Positions 63,271 through 64,000 of a DNA stretch of 64,000 nt are shown in pieces. Where the stretch lies: contig NZ_MSMP01000007.1 of the NCBI RefSeq assembly GCF_001936575.1, positions 124,001-188,000 of the forward strand. The letters run 5' to 3'. Position 1 is the first letter of the stretch. Each line of letters begins with the position of its first letter. Both the position numbers and the translations under genes were made by a program. Source of the stretch: Tenacibaculum agarivorans (GTDB lineage: Bacteria > Bacteroidota > Bacteroidia > Flavobacteriales > Flavobacteriaceae). Below the pieces are notes generated by a model. It saw only the letters and a program-made list of their open reading frames with translations, did no database searches and had not been told where the DNA came from.

Positions 63271-63885
63271 ATGCACGTAGCTATAGCAGGTAATATTGGC
63301 GCAGGAAAAACTACCTTAACTAAATTATTAGCAAAACATTACAATTGGCAACCTCATTTTGAATCTGTAGATGAAAATCCGTATTTGGATGATTTTTATG
63401 GTGAAATGGAGCGTTGGTCTTTTAATTTACAAGTTTATTTCTTGAACAGTAGGTTTCGTCAAATTTTAGAGTTTAGAGAGTCTGGTAAAAATGTAATTCA
63501 AGATAGAACTATTTATGAAGATGCACATATTTTTGCTCCTAACTTGCATGCAATGGGCTTAATGACCAATCGTGATTTTAGCAACTATACCTCTCTATTT
63601 GAATTGATGGAAAAGTTAGTTAATGCCCCTGATTTATTAATTTATTTACGTGCTGACATTTCTACATTGGTTGGACAAATTCATAAACGTGGTAGAGACT
63701 ACGAAAGTTCAATTAGTATAGATTATTTAAGTCGATTAAATGAACGTTATGAGGCTTGGATTAGTAAATACAATAAAGGGAAATTGTTGGTTATAGATGT
63801 CAATAAACTAGACTTTGTCGATAATCAAGAAGATTTAGGGTATATTATCGATAGAATAGATGCTCAAATAAATGGATTATTTTAA
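63271..63885 (+). CDS. Deoxynucleoside kinase
   Basis: The 204-residue protein has the P-loop GNIGAGKTTLTKLL (residues 7-20), substrate-binding ENPYLDDFYG, the ERS/DRT-type motif VIQDRTIYEDAHIF and the lid IHKRGRDYESSI. These identify the dNK/dGK/dCK family, which phosphorylates deoxynucleosides in salvage. The exact substrate cannot be read. Confidence 0.93.
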   Translation: MHVAIAGNIGAGKTTLTKLLAKHYNWQPHFESVDENPYLDDFYGEMERWSFNLQVYFLNSRFRQILEFRESGKNVIQDRTIYEDAHIFAPNLHAMGLMTNRDFSNYTSLFELMEKLVNAPDLLIYLRADISTLVGQIHKRGRDYESSISIDYLSRLNERYEAWISKYNKGKLLVIDVNKLDFVDNQEDLGYIIDRIDAQINGLF

Positions 63886-63891
63886 AATAAT

Positions 63892-64000
63892 ATGTCTATT
63901 AGAAAAATATATACTCTACTATTTCTTTCTATATCTAGTTTTGTTTTTTCTAAAAACATATCACCTGATAAATTTGTAAAAGCAACACATAACAGCTTTT
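63892..64000 (+). CDS. Exported protein, partial (N-terminus only)
   Basis: An ATG at 63892, 6 bp after the kinase stop, opens a frame that runs off the window. The 36 visible residues are a basic start, a hydrophobic signal (IYTLLFLSISSFVFS) and KNISPDKFVKATHNSF. It is likely exported and cotranscribed with the kinase. Nothing more can be said. Confidence 0.6.
   Translation, partial: MSIRKIYTLLFLSISSFVFSKNISPDKFVKATHNSF

Overview
The window is AT-rich, densely packed bacterial chromosome, almost certainly from a marine member of the Flavobacteriaceae (Bacteroidota), of the Tenacibaculum, Kordia or Aquimarina kind. The evidence is type IX secretion C-terminal sorting domains on two exported enzymes, two GLPGLI-family proteins beside a Bacteroidota-type outer-membrane beta-barrel protein, lipoproteins with short lipobox signals, -7 boxes of the Bacteroidota form TAnnTTTG, and many families found mainly in flavobacteria. 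The genus is an inference; no rRNA or other marker gene is present.

Layout. 1-4.2 kb: hemW (cut by the window edge), ruvC, a secreted GH18-like protein and repeat-bearing spacer. 4.2-13.2 kb: an accessory island with a Bax-inhibitor-like membrane protein, a C39-peptidase ABC exporter, two unlisted small double-glycine peptides (7300-7431 and 11303-11473), a TPR histidine kinase, a LytTR response regulator, a PixA/AidA-family protein and two small proteins of unknown function. Three of these genes share an upstream regulatory block. 13.2-39.2 kb: mostly housekeeping genes (ade, pckA, saccharopine dehydrogenase-like, trmN6, mnmD, ilvE, tag, dsbD, sppA, metK, trxA, tRNA-Asp) mixed with lipoproteins, oxidoreductases and a KirBac channel. 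39.3-43.3 kb: an orphan ParA, then a ThiF-like E1 enzyme, a PAS-LuxR regulator and a FeeM/autoinducer-synthase-like acyltransferase that share 16-bp operator-like palindromes. 43.4-47.6 kb: an aromatic amino acid operon (prephenate dehydratase, aminotransferase, prephenate dehydrogenase, DAHP synthase/chorismate mutase) preceded by a Phe/Tyr-rich leader peptide and a complete attenuator. 47.6-64 kb: DUF5995, rsgA, dtd, YceI, GH43, lipB, a large reprolysin-like metallopeptidase, an outer-membrane barrel protein with two GLPGLI proteins, a divergent two-component system, a deoxynucleoside kinase and a cut-off exported protein.

How the genes work together. Three regulatory systems stand out. (1) At 4.9-13 kb, double-glycine peptides, a peptide-cleaving exporter, a kinase and a LytTR regulator form the same set of parts as Gram-positive peptide-pheromone/bacteriocin circuits, with the AidA-like and neighbouring genes as likely targets. 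(2) At 40.7-43.2 kb, two genes have a lux-box-like palindrome placed identically relative to the -7 box, around a LuxR-type regulator, which suggests an undescribed small-molecule signalling circuit. (3) The aromatic operon shows ribosome-mediated attenuation, and metK carries a probable SAM-II-type riboswitch. All functional links are inferred from sequence and context.
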